The notes under the pieces are model-generated. The model was not told the DNA's origin. It did not search any database and was given only the letters and a program-made list of their open reading frames with translations. The translations under genes were made by a program, and so were the position numbers. Source: Abiotrophia sp938010525 (GTDB lineage: Bacteria; Bacillota; Bacilli; Lactobacillales; Aerococcaceae). Taken from it: a stretch of DNA of 64,000 nt. Every line of letters starts with the position of its first letter. Position 1 is the stretch's first letter. The stretch covers positions 10,387 to 74,386 of the forward strand of contig NZ_CALLVK010000017.1 in NCBI RefSeq assembly GCF_938010525.1, in the 5' to 3' direction. Shown one piece after another: positions 17,341 to 25,512 of the stretch.

Positions 17341-17394
17341 CTCATGGGGGGACGAGAAGCATCTATCCATTAAAAATAAGGAGTTAAGTCGTAT

Positions 17395-17874
17395 ATGGAA
17401 GAAAAAGTATACCCAATGACCCTAGAAGGGAAAGCCAAATTAGAGGCTGAATTGGAAGATTTAAAAGTTAATAAACGTAAGGAGATTATCGAGCGTATTA
17501 AGATTGCCCGTTCATACGGTGACTTATCTGAAAACTCTGAGTATGATGCAGCTAAGGACGAACAAGCCTTCGTTGAAGGACGTATCTCTGTCATTGAGAA
17601 AATGATTCGTTTTGCGCAAATCATTGATGATCGCGATGTAGCAGATGATGTAGTAACCTTGGGCCGTACGGTAAGCTTCATTGAATTGCCAGGTAGCGAC
17701 GAAGAGTCTTATACCATTGTGGGTTCTGCTGAAGCAGATCCATTAGAAGCCAAAATCTCTAACGATTCACCAATTGCTAAGGCAATTATTGGTAAAAAAT
17801 TAGGGGATGTGGTAACGGTGGAAACACCAGGCGGATCTTTTGACTTGAAGATTACCAAAATCGAGAAAAATTAA
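17395..17874 (+). CDS. greA: Transcription elongation factor GreA
   Basis: Rescues backtracked RNA polymerase by stimulating its RNA cleavage activity. The 159-residue protein has the N-terminal antiparallel coiled coil (residues 1-75, with the acidic tip region SYGDLSENSEYDAAKDEQ) and the C-terminal FKBP-like domain (IVGSAEADP, ISNDSPIAKAIIGKKLGDVV). It is monocistronic, with a hairpin-bearing leader upstream and a terminator just after. Confidence 0.97.
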   Translation: MEEKVYPMTLEGKAKLEAELEDLKVNKRKEIIERIKIARSYGDLSENSEYDAAKDEQAFVEGRISVIEKMIRFAQIIDDRDVADDVVTLGRTVSFIELPGSDEESYTIVGSAEADPLEAKISNDSPIAKAIIGKKLGDVVTVETPGGSFDLKITKIEKN

Positions 17875-17881
17875 CTTGTCT

Positions 17882-17916
17882 AGAGGCTAGGATGTGATTC
17901 TAGCCTCTTTTCTTTA
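17882..17916 (+). terminator. Intrinsic terminator of greA
   Basis: AGAGGCTAG and CTAGCCTCT form a perfect 9-bp stem with a 9-nt loop followed by TTTTCTTT. Confidence 0.9.
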
Positions 17917-17961
17917 TGCCGAATTTTTGAGCGTCTTTTCCTTAGCTTGGGAGGTTAAGGG

Positions 17962-17990
17962 TTTTCCTAGGACTGAAAATTGTTTATAAT
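17962..17990 (+). promoter_or_regulatory. Possible promoter of liaFSR
   Basis: A perfect TATAAT at 17985-17990, 33 bp before liaF, has only a weak -35 candidate (TTTTCC) at the right spacing. LiaFSR-type operons are often controlled by their own regulator, but I see no recognisable binding site here. Confidence 0.35.
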
Positions 17991-18023
17991 AAGAAGGGTA
18001 AGCTAAGAAAGGAGGGCGGACAG

Positions 18024-18776
18024 ATGATAGCTTTTATCAAGCGACATATTTTCCAGATTATGGCTTTAGCCGCGACAGCCTTGGTATTTGAACTCATGGG
18101 ACGAGGCGTTACTTTTCTCTTGTTTTTAGGCAGCCTAGTCTTGCTGGTCGCTAGTGTCTACATCCCTATCGGAATTTTCAGGGGCATGACCCTGGTTTTG
18201 GCCTTGACGAGTTTCTTCGTAGCCATTTTTATGACCCAGTCTATCTGGCTAGTGCTCTTGGTCTTGGTGCTCTTTTACTGGCTCTTCCGGGGACCTAATG
18301 GCAATGAATTTCTGGTCTGGGGTGAGTCCTTACTCCATCCCTTCGGTGGCGCCAAGGAAGCCTATCACGGGGTCAAGTTAATTCAACCTCAGAGTGGTCA
18401 GCGGACCCTAATCAAACGTGAGTCTCTGATTGCCTCCATGGAATCTAAAACCAATTATTATGAATGGGATGATATCAATATCGTCTTCATTGGAGGTAGC
18501 TCCATTGTCGATTTAGGCAATACCCTCCTACCACCAGAACAATCGACCATTGTTATCCGCAAGCTATTTGGCCGGACGCGTCTGATTATTCCGCGTGATG
18601 TAGGCTTCCGGCTTAATATCTCAGCCATATCAGGTGCGGTGGTCTTCGAAAACCAAAGCTATTCCTTAGTCGGGGAAAACTTCCGTTGGGAGACAGCGGG
18701 TTATGCTACGACGCCACGTCGGCTAAATATCATGATTTCCGTGGGCTTTGGTGAAGTCGAGGTGATTGTATTATGA
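18024..18776 (+). CDS. liaF: LiaF-type cell-envelope stress sensor protein
   Basis: A 250-residue membrane protein that in Bacillus and streptococci holds the LiaS kinase inactive until the envelope is stressed. Four hydrophobic segments occupy the first ~95 residues, followed by a cytoplasmic C-terminal beta-rich domain (DINIVFIGGSSIVDLGNTLLP, IVIRKLFGRTRLIIPRDVG, ISAISGAVVFE) typical of LiaF. The gene is the first of three: its stop overlaps the liaS start by 4 bases (ATGA), and liaR follows. The gene order identifies the system more firmly than any single motif. Confidence 0.93.
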   Translation: MIAFIKRHIFQIMALAATALVFELMGRGVTFLLFLGSLVLLVASVYIPIGIFRGMTLVLALTSFFVAIFMTQSIWLVLLVLVLFYWLFRGPNGNEFLVWGESLLHPFGGAKEAYHGVKLIQPQSGQRTLIKRESLIASMESKTNYYEWDDINIVFIGGSSIVDLGNTLLPPEQSTIVIRKLFGRTRLIIPRDVGFRLNISAISGAVVFENQSYSLVGENFRWETAGYATTPRRLNIMISVGFGEVEVIVL

Positions 18777-19831
18777 ACCTACATTTATGGCGCCGCCTCT
18801 TCCTCTATCAAGTCTTGGTCAATTTGGCTATTACGGCCATTATGGTAGGGCTACAAGTCTATGTCTTCCAGACCTTGAGTTTGGCTAGTCTTTGGGAACT
18901 GACATGGTTCCAAATTCCATTTTACCTGGTCTTGGTAGGGGCTAACTTCAGTATTGCCTTGGTAGTATCAGGCTTCCTGACTTTCTTCCTCAGTGCACCT
19001 TATGAAGAGCTTCGGGCTAAGATTAATTGGCTTTTGTTAGGGAAATATCAGCATCCTATTTTTAAGGATTCTGGCAAAGGGCTGCACGCCTGGTACGACT
19101 ACAGTGGAGTCGTTTCGTCTGACCTTAATCGCATACGCGACAAGCTAGTGCAACTGTCCAGAGACCTGCAAGATTTTGCTGCTTCCCCAACCTTTGTAGG
19201 GGAAGAAACCAAGGAAGAAATTATCGAGACTGAACGCCATCGGATTGCGCGGGAGCTTCATGATTCGGTTAGTCAGCAGCTCTTTGCCGCAACTATGATG
19301 CTTTCAGCCATCAAAGACCAAGAGCAGGTTGAGATTGCAGAACCTATCCGCCAACAAATTATTCGGGTCGATAAGGTTATTTCGACGGCTCAAATTGAGA
19401 TGAGAGCCCTCTTATTACATTTGAGACCGATTGGATTAGAAGATCGGTCCCTTAAGCAGGGGATTGAACAGTTATTACTTGAGCTCCAGACCAAGATTCC
19501 GACGACGATTGTCTGGGACTTGGCCGATGTGCGCTTGGAATCCGGTATTGAGGACCATCTCTTCCGCATTGTACAAGAAGCTATTTCTAATACCTTAAGA
19601 CACGCTAGAGCTAACCGTCTGGAGGTCTACCTTCAAGTGGATGAGAGCTCGGCTCAACTCAAGATTGTGGATGATGGCTTAGGCTTTGACATGGATAAGG
19701 CTGACAAGGTGGGGTCTTATGGTTTGCGCAATATTCGGGAACGGGTGACCAATCTTGGGGGCGAATGTAAGATTCTCAGTATGACAGGTAAGGGGACTGT
19801 TCTGGATATCTCCCTGCCTATTAGATTTTAA
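18773..19831 (+). CDS. liaS: LiaS-type sensor histidine kinase
   Basis: A membrane histidine kinase of the NarL/LiaS group (HisKA_3) responding to cell-wall-active agents. Two membrane helices (about residues 10-32 and 44-70) flank a very short loop, the 'intramembrane-sensing' layout. The phosphoacceptor is in RHRIARELHDSVSQQLF near residue 160, and the ATP-binding domain shows EAISNTLRHARA, DDGLGFD and GLRNIRERV. The protein has 352 residues. It is coupled to liaF and liaR, its partners. Confidence 0.93.
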   Translation: MNLHLWRRLFLYQVLVNLAITAIMVGLQVYVFQTLSLASLWELTWFQIPFYLVLVGANFSIALVVSGFLTFFLSAPYEELRAKINWLLLGKYQHPIFKDSGKGLHAWYDYSGVVSSDLNRIRDKLVQLSRDLQDFAASPTFVGEETKEEIIETERHRIARELHDSVSQQLFAATMMLSAIKDQEQVEIAEPIRQQIIRVDKVISTAQIEMRALLLHLRPIGLEDRSLKQGIEQLLLELQTKIPTTIVWDLADVRLESGIEDHLFRIVQEAISNTLRHARANRLEVYLQVDESSAQLKIVDDGLGFDMDKADKVGSYGLRNIRERVTNLGGECKILSMTGKGTVLDISLPIRF

Positions 19832-19843
19832 GGAGGTAAATAG

Positions 19844-20479
19844 ATGATTAAGGTATTACTAGTGGACGACCATGAAATGGTCCGACTAGGTGTCTCATCA
19901 TATTTAATGATTCAGACTGATATGGAGGTAGTGGGGGAAGCTAGTAACGGCTTAGAAGGCTATCATAAGGCCCTTGAATTACGACCAGACATTATCCTCA
20001 TGGATTTAGTCATGGATGTCATGGATGGAATTGAGGCTACTCAGAAAATTATGGCAGATTGGCCTCAAGCTAAGATTATTATCGTAACCTCCTTCCTGGA
20101 TGATGAGAAGGTCTATCCGGCTATGGAGGCAGGGGCTAGTTCCTACTTACTTAAGACCTCGTCTGCTGCTGAAATTGCCCAGGCCATTCGCTCTACCCAT
20201 CAGGGGCATAAGGTGATTGAACCGGCTGTGACAGAGAAGATTATCGAGCACCGATTAGATCAAGCACGGCCTAAGCCTCATGATGAGTTGACTAATCGGG
20301 AGTTGGATGTCTTGCGCTTAATTGGGCAAGGCTACTCCAATCAAGCCATTGCCGAGGAACTGGTCATTACCCTTAAGACGGTTAAGACCCATGTCTCCAA
20401 TATCTTCACCAAGTTGGAAGTAGAGGATCGGACCCAGGCGGCTATTTACGCGGTTCACCATCATTTGGACGGTCAGTGA
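19844..20479 (+). CDS. liaR: LiaR-type response regulator
   Basis: A 211-residue NarL/FixJ-type transcription regulator. The receiver domain has the acidic pocket VDDHEM, phosphoacceptor aspartate in IILMDLVMDV near residue 53, and the K in LLKTS. The C-terminal LuxR-type HTH is LTNRELDVLRLIGQGYSNQA through TVKTHVSNIF. AAGGAGG precedes the start. It is the output partner of LiaS. Confidence 0.94.
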   Translation: MIKVLLVDDHEMVRLGVSSYLMIQTDMEVVGEASNGLEGYHKALELRPDIILMDLVMDVMDGIEATQKIMADWPQAKIIIVTSFLDDEKVYPAMEAGASSYLLKTSSAAEIAQAIRSTHQGHKVIEPAVTEKIIEHRLDQARPKPHDELTNRELDVLRLIGQGYSNQAIAEELVITLKTVKTHVSNIFTKLEVEDRTQAAIYAVHHHLDGQ

Positions 20480-20490
20480 GCACCTAGTTA

Positions 20491-20518
20491 GGTCCTGTCT
20501 CAAGGACCATGCTATAAT
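20491..20518 (+). promoter_or_regulatory. Extended -10 promoter with adjacent inverted repeat
   Basis: TGCTATAAT (20510-20518) is a perfect extended -10. Directly upstream is GGTCC-N8-GGACC (20491-20508), an inverted repeat where a -35 would sit, possibly an operator. Confidence 0.5.
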
Positions 20519-20551
20519 AAAAACAGCAAGTCAAGAGAAGGAGTGTAAGGG

Positions 20552-20878
20552 ATGGAATTAAAAGTAGATCCAGCATCAGTTGCTTGGTTTAAGGAAGAAG
20601 TAGGATTGCCCCAAGGGGCTGGCGTACGTTTTTTAGTCAAGGTCTATGGTTGTAGCCCTATTAACAGCGGATTTTCCCTCGCTATGGAAACCAACTACCC
20701 GAGTGAACCAGGTGTCACTTATGAAGCAGACGGCGTGCTCTTCTATATTGAGAGTCGTGACGAATGGTTCTTCGATGGACATGATTTGTCGGTTGAGTTT
20801 GATGAGGGTCATGGTGAGCCGGCCTATATTTTTGTTAAAGATGGGGTGGCTGTCAATCCCCTAGTGAAGGAGGCTTAA
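20552..20878 (+). CDS. HesB/YneR-like protein
   Basis: A 108-residue protein of the HesB-like fold that in A-type carriers delivers Fe-S clusters. The strands GVRFLVKVYGCSPINSGFSL and the C-terminal YIFVKDG fit, but the C-terminal Cys-x-Cys pair needed for cluster binding is missing and only one cysteine (near residue 31) remains. This matches the YneR-type branch common in lactic acid bacteria, whose role is unknown. The ECF transporter gene begins 3 bases after the stop. Confidence 0.8.
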   Translation: MELKVDPASVAWFKEEVGLPQGAGVRFLVKVYGCSPINSGFSLAMETNYPSEPGVTYEADGVLFYIESRDEWFFDGHDLSVEFDEGHGEPAYIFVKDGVAVNPLVKEA

Positions 20879-20881
20879 GAC

Positions 20882-21499
20882 ATGACGCCAAATCAACGCT
20901 ATGGTTCGCAAAATAAAACCAACCAACTAGTTAAATTAAGTGTCTTTGTGGCCTTGATTATTATCCAATCATGGGTGCCTATGTTGGGCAACATTCCGAC
21001 ACCTGTCTTATCCATTACTTACATCCATGTTACCGTCATTTTAGCAACTCTCTGGCTAGGTTGGAAAGAGGGCGTCTTGGTTGGGACGGCTTGGGGATTA
21101 AATTCTTGGATTCGCGCCCTAACTGCACCTGTGTCACCCATTAATGCCCAAGTCTTAAGTGATGTCATGGTCAGCGTCTTGCCACGTATGCTCATGCCAT
21201 TGATTTTGGCCGGTTTGATTGTGGTCTTCAAGTCTTGGAGTAAAAATCCACGTCTAGTGGGAGCCTTGGCTGGCTTTAGTGGTAGTTTTCTCAATACTTT
21301 CTTGGTTTTAGGAGCTATTGTTTTATTCAAGCAAGAAGTTTATATGACCATTAAAGGGGTAGACCAGACCGGTCTTTGGCAATTATTAGGGGGCATCATT
21401 GCGACCAACGGGATCTTGGAAGCTTTTGTCGCAGCTATTCTAACCCCAATTTTCTATCAAGTTACCTTACAACTGGCTAAGCGTCAGGGACAACATTAA
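20882..21499 (+). CDS. ECF transporter S component (vitamin-type substrate-binding membrane protein)
   Basis: A 205-residue integral membrane protein with about six helices. It resembles S components of energy-coupling factor transporters: PTPVLSITYIHVTVILATLW resembles the substrate-pocket region of the pantothenate/folate types, and the helix LATLWLGWKEGVLVGTAWGL carries small-residue patterns that dock the EcfT module. The vitamin is not certain; pantothenate (PanT-like) is my first guess. No EcfA or EcfT is encoded here, so it would use a shared module elsewhere. It is cotranscribed with the HesB-like gene. Confidence 0.8.
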   Translation: MTPNQRYGSQNKTNQLVKLSVFVALIIIQSWVPMLGNIPTPVLSITYIHVTVILATLWLGWKEGVLVGTAWGLNSWIRALTAPVSPINAQVLSDVMVSVLPRMLMPLILAGLIVVFKSWSKNPRLVGALAGFSGSFLNTFLVLGAIVLFKQEVYMTIKGVDQTGLWQLLGGIIATNGILEAFVAAILTPIFYQVTLQLAKRQGQH

Positions 21500-21508
21500 G
21501 CCTATAAG

Positions 21509-21537
21509 AAGCGAACTTAGAAGGTTCGCTTTTTTTA
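21509..21537 (+). terminator. Intrinsic terminator after the ECF S-component gene
   Basis: AAGCGAAC and GTTCGCTT pair around a 7-nt loop, followed by a seven-T run. Confidence 0.9.
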
Positions 21538-21671
21538 TGCTTTTAGGGCTTAGACTGCCTTGCTTTAAGCAAGATTTAGTTGACTTTTTGGCTATCTAGC
21601 GTACTAGGGCGACATTTTCATGAAAATATACGAACGATTGAGAATGGTTTTAGTAAAACATCATCGAATTT

Positions 21672-21700
21672 CTTGCTAGATTGACCTAATAATGATATAA
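21672..21700 (+). promoter_or_regulatory. Promoter of the BMP-family binding-protein operon
   Basis: TTGCTA (21672-21677), a 17-bp spacer and perfect TATAAT (21695-21700), preceded by TGA to give an extended -10. The same TTGCTA-17 arrangement occurs ahead of greA and three oppA genes in this window. Confidence 0.8.
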
Positions 21701-21756
21701 TGTAAGGGAATTCAGAGCGAGTTCACGAGTAAGAAATATTCAAAGGAGATGTTTTA

Positions 21757-22782
21757 ATGAAGAAAGCTTTTGGATTAGCAGCTACAGCCTTGACAGTAGC
21801 AAGTTTGGTAGCACCTGTTGCCGTAAATGCGGCTGATTTTTCTGCAGTGATTGTCACAGACGTAGGTGGGGTAGACGACAAGTCCTTCAACCAAAGCGCC
21901 TGGGAAGGTCTTGAGCAATTCGGTAAAGAAAACAAGTTAGAAAAAGGGGTAGGTGGCTATGACTACTTACAATCCAATAGCGACTCTGACTATGTGACTA
22001 ACCTTAACTCAGCAGTCCAAGCAAACTTCTCTTTAATCTTCGGGATTGGTTATAAATTAGAAGCTGCAGTCAAAGAAGCAGCCACTCAATACCCAGATAA
22101 GCACTTTGCTATTGTGGACTCTGTAGTTGACTTACCAAACGTTGCTTCCTTGACCTTCAAGGATAATGAAGCAGCCTTCTTAGCAGGGGTAGCCGCTGCT
22201 AAGACCACTAAGACCAAACAAGTTGGTTTTATCGGTGGGGTCGAAGGTTTCGTTATTGACCGTTTTGAAGCTGGTTTCGTTGAAGGCGTAAAAGCAGTTG
22301 ATCCTTCTATCAAAGTTGAAGTTCAATACGCAGGTTCATTTGCTGATGCGGCTAAAGGGAAACAATTAGCTGCTGCTATGTACTCTGGCGGCGCCGATGT
22401 AATCTTCCACGCTTCCGGTGGTACCGGGAACGGTGTCTTCTCTGAAGCTAAGGATATCGTAACTAACGACCCTAAACGTGAAGTATACGTTATCGGGGTT
22501 GACTTAGACCAAGATGCAGAAGGTCTAGTCACTGTAGATGGCAAAGAACGTCACTTAACCTTAGCTTCAACACTCAAAGGGGTAGGCTCTGCGGTTAAGA
22601 AGTTCGCACAAGAGACCAAAGAAGGTAAATTCAAATCTGGTAACACTGTTTACGGCTTGAAAGACGGCGGGGTTGACTTAACGACTGCCCAATTATCACC
22701 TGAAGCTAAAAAAGCTGTTGAAGAATACAAAGCTAAAATCGTCAAAGGTGAAATCACTGTACCTGAAAAACCAAATCGTTAA
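21757..22782 (+). CDS. BMP family ABC transporter substrate-binding protein (nucleoside uptake), SPase I-type leader
   Basis: Extracytoplasmic binding protein of the BmpA/PnrA/TcsA family, which captures purine or pyrimidine nucleosides for the ABC transporter encoded next. The mature start ADFSAVIVTDVGGVDDKSFN and DYLQSNSDSDYVTNL are strong family signatures. The 341-residue protein opens with KKAFGLAATALTVASLVAPV and an A-x-A cleavage site (VNA/AD near residue 25). Unusually there is no cysteine, whereas Gram-positive relatives are normally lipoproteins with an LxxC lipobox. It heads the operon with ATPase 22884 and permeases 24445 and 25512, the order found at Listeria tcsA. Confidence 0.93.
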   Translation: MKKAFGLAATALTVASLVAPVAVNAADFSAVIVTDVGGVDDKSFNQSAWEGLEQFGKENKLEKGVGGYDYLQSNSDSDYVTNLNSAVQANFSLIFGIGYKLEAAVKEAATQYPDKHFAIVDSVVDLPNVASLTFKDNEAAFLAGVAAAKTTKTKQVGFIGGVEGFVIDRFEAGFVEGVKAVDPSIKVEVQYAGSFADAAKGKQLAAAMYSGGADVIFHASGGTGNGVFSEAKDIVTNDPKREVYVIGVDLDQDAEGLVTVDGKERHLTLASTLKGVGSAVKKFAQETKEGKFKSGNTVYGLKDGGVDLTTAQLSPEAKKAVEEYKAKIVKGEITVPEKPNR

Positions 22783-22798
22783 TAAAGGATTAGGTACT

Positions 22799-22828
22799 AG
22801 GAGCTGGGGCAACCTGGCTCCTTTTTTG
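22799..22828 (+). terminator. Terminator/attenuator after the BMP gene
   Basis: AGGAGC / GCTCCT, extended inward to a 10-bp stem with a GCAA loop, is followed by T6. Lying between the binding protein and the ATPase, it probably gives more binding-protein mRNA than transporter mRNA. Confidence 0.8.
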
Positions 22829-22883
22829 AAAGTAAAATGCACTTATAAAATAAGGTAAGTATTAATTAAGAAGGAGGGATTCT

Positions 22884-24455
22884 ATGGAAACAGTGACGCA
22901 TCCAGTGATTGAAATGCGTGGTATTTCCAAACAGTTTGGGACATTTTTTGCCAATAAAAATATTAACCTCGAGCTCAAGAAGGGCGAAATTCATGCCTTG
23001 CTTGGTGAAAACGGGGCGGGTAAATCCACTCTGATGAACATTTTGTCCGGTCTCTTACAACCGACTGATGGGCAGATTTATATGAATGGCCAAGCGGTTA
23101 ACATTGCCAATCCAACGGTCGCTAATAACCTACATATCGGGATGGTTCACCAGCACTTTATGTTGGTAAATGACTTTACGGTCGTTGAGAATATCATGTT
23201 AGGGAATGAAATGGTTCAAGGATTACGTCTGGACTACAAGAAAGCCAAGGCTCATATTATGGACTTATCTAAGCAATATGGTTTAACTGTTGATCCAGAT
23301 GCCAAGGTGGCCAATATCACGGTCGGTATGCAACAAAGGGTGGAAATTCTTAAGACCCTCTACCGTGGTGCCGATATTCTGATTTTTGACGAACCAACAG
23401 CTGTTTTAACGCCACAAGAAATCGATGAATTGATGGTCACACTCAAGTCCTTAGCGAGTGAGGGTAAGTCCATTATTATCATTACCCATAAGTTAGCAGA
23501 AATTAAGCAGGTAGCCGACCGTTGTACTATTATCCGGCGCGGGGAGTCCATTGATACGGTTGATGTAGCCACTACTTCTGCTAAGGAATTAGCCGATATG
23601 ATGGTAGGGCGTTCCGTCTCCTTCAAGACCGAGAAGAAGGCTGCTAGTCCTGGCGAGGTCTTCTTGAACGTGGAAGACCTAGTGGTTAAGGATGAACGGG
23701 GCATTGTTGCTACTAAGAACTTGAGTTTCCAAGTAAGACGTGGCGAAGTAGTGGGGATTGCCGGGATTGACGGGAACGGTCAGTCCGAGTTAATTCTAGC
23801 GCTTGCGGGTCTCATCCCAATTGAATCAGGTAAGATCGAATTGGGCGGCCAGGATATTGTAGGTAAATCACCACGTCAAATTACGGAGTTAGGCTTTGGT
23901 CATATTCCTGAAGACCGCCACAAATATGGCTTGGTCTTGCCTATGAAGGTTGAGGAAAACTTAGTGCTCAAATCCTACTATCATACACCATACTCTGAAA
24001 AAGGCTTCTTACGTTTCCAAGCTATTGAGAATAAGGCTAAGGCTTTGATTGAGCAGTATGATGTGCGGACCGTCTCTGAAAAAGTCCCAGTTAAGTCACT
24101 CTCGGGCGGGAACCAACAAAAGGCCATTATTGCCCGTGAGTTAAGCTTGAAGCCTGATTTCCTGATTGCAGCTAACCCAACTCGGGGCTTAGACGTAGGG
24201 GCCATTGAATTTATCCATAAGGCCTTGATTGCTGAACGTGATAATAACAAGGCTGTCCTCTTGATGAGTTTCGAATTAGACGAAATTCTCAATGTATCCG
24301 ATCGCATTATTGTCATGCACGACGGCCATATCATGGCAGATATTCCGGCATCTGAAACCAATGAACAAGAAATCGGTTTGATGATGGCGGGGACCTCTTA
24401 TGAAGAAGTATTAAGCCATCGTCAAACAGGAGGTGACGCTAATCATGAAGGATAA
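22884..24455 (+). CDS. Nucleoside ABC transporter ATP-binding protein (duplicated ABC)
   Basis: A 523-residue ATPase with two ABC domains, like NupA/YufO and sugar transporter ATPases. Domain 1 (about 1-245) has Walker A GENGAGKST and Walker B ILIFDEPTAVL; domain 2 (about 255-510) has the degenerate GIDGNGQSE loop and signature LSGGNQQKAI. Two-domain ATPases of this sort pair with two different permeases, here the next two genes. The permease start overlaps this stop by 11 bases. Confidence 0.94.
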   Translation: METVTHPVIEMRGISKQFGTFFANKNINLELKKGEIHALLGENGAGKSTLMNILSGLLQPTDGQIYMNGQAVNIANPTVANNLHIGMVHQHFMLVNDFTVVENIMLGNEMVQGLRLDYKKAKAHIMDLSKQYGLTVDPDAKVANITVGMQQRVEILKTLYRGADILIFDEPTAVLTPQEIDELMVTLKSLASEGKSIIIITHKLAEIKQVADRCTIIRRGESIDTVDVATTSAKELADMMVGRSVSFKTEKKAASPGEVFLNVEDLVVKDERGIVATKNLSFQVRRGEVVGIAGIDGNGQSELILALAGLIPIESGKIELGGQDIVGKSPRQITELGFGHIPEDRHKYGLVLPMKVEENLVLKSYYHTPYSEKGFLRFQAIENKAKALIEQYDVRTVSEKVPVKSLSGGNQQKAIIARELSLKPDFLIAANPTRGLDVGAIEFIHKALIAERDNNKAVLLMSFELDEILNVSDRIIVMHDGHIMADIPASETNEQEIGLMMAGTSYEEVLSHRQTGGDANHEG

Positions 24456-25512
24456 ACTACGTGCCGTTTTTGTTCCTATTGCATCTGTTGTAATTGGGAT
24501 TATCGTGGGAGCCTTGATTATGTGGCTCTTCCGTTATGATGCGGTTAAAGGCTATGAGGCCCTCTTCAATGGAGCATTTGGTAAACCATTCAATATTGGT
24601 CAGACTCTACGGGCGGCCACTCCGCTTATGTTAACAGGTCTGGGCTTCGCAGTAGCCTATACGGCTGGCTTCTTCAACATTGGTTTGGCTGGTCAAGCCC
24701 TCTGTGGTTGGTTAGTCTCTGTTTGGGTGGGGCTGACTTTAGGTGATTTACCATCCTTTATCGTCTTACCAATTGCCATTGTAGCTGGGATGGTGGCAGG
24801 TGCCCTCTGGGCAGCTATCGCTGGTTTCCTTAAGGCTTACTTTGATACCAGTGAAGTCATTGTGACTATCATGCTCAACTATACAGCAATCTATTTATCA
24901 GACTATGTCTTACGTAATGTCATTACCAATCGTTTGGATGCAACGCCTATCTTGAAGGATAATGCCACCTTAAAAATGCAATGGTTGTCGGACCTAACTA
25001 ATGGTTCTACCTTGCATGCGGGTATTTTCATAGCTGTTTTAATGATTATCGTGGTTCATATTTTAATGACACGTACGACCCTAGGTTTTGAACTCAAGGC
25101 AGTAGGGATGAACAAATTCGCCTCAGCCTATGCGGGGATGAATGCTAAACGCAATATCATCCTATCCATGGTGTTATCCGGAGCTCTTGCAGGCCTGGGT
25201 GGGGTCATGAACGGTTTGGGTGAGTTCCGTAATATCTTCCTGATGAACGGTAAGGCACCAGAAATTGGCTTTGATGGTATGGCCGTCGCCCTTTTAGGGA
25301 TGAACAATCCAATCGGAATTTTCTTCTCAAGTATTCTCTTCGGTGGGCTCAAGACCGGTGGGAACTTGATGCCTTTGGCTGCTAAGATTCCGAGTGAAAT
25401 CGTCAACGTTGTCATTGGCTGTATTATTTTCTTCGTTGGATGTAGCTATATCTTCCGCTTCATTATGGAGAAGGTTCGCAGCAATAAAGTCAGCAGCAAG
25501 GAGGGAGCATAA
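24445..25512 (+). CDS. Nucleoside ABC transporter permease, first subunit
   Basis: A 355-residue polytopic permease of the BPD_transp_2 family (NupB/YufP-like). FNIGLAGQALCG near residues 74-85 is the hallmark segment of this family, and the protein shows about 8-10 membrane helices. The ATG at 24445 has AGGAGGTG 8 bases upstream; an in-frame GTG at 24433 overlaps that site. The last base of the stop codon is shared with the next gene (TAATG), so the two permeases are probably coupled in translation. Confidence 0.92.
   Translation: MKDKLRAVFVPIASVVIGIIVGALIMWLFRYDAVKGYEALFNGAFGKPFNIGQTLRAATPLMLTGLGFAVAYTAGFFNIGLAGQALCGWLVSVWVGLTLGDLPSFIVLPIAIVAGMVAGALWAAIAGFLKAYFDTSEVIVTIMLNYTAIYLSDYVLRNVITNRLDATPILKDNATLKMQWLSDLTNGSTLHAGIFIAVLMIIVVHILMTRTTLGFELKAVGMNKFASAYAGMNAKRNIILSMVLSGALAGLGGVMNGLGEFRNIFLMNGKAPEIGFDGMAVALLGMNNPIGIFFSSILFGGLKTGGNLMPLAAKIPSEIVNVVIGCIIFFVGCSYIFRFIMEKVRSNKVSSKEGA

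Noticed and set aside
23981..24361. A 126-codon open frame on the minus strand inside the nucleoside transporter ATPase gene
   Set aside because: It lies wholly antisense to a clearly conserved ATPase, has no ribosome-binding site and shows no protein family features.
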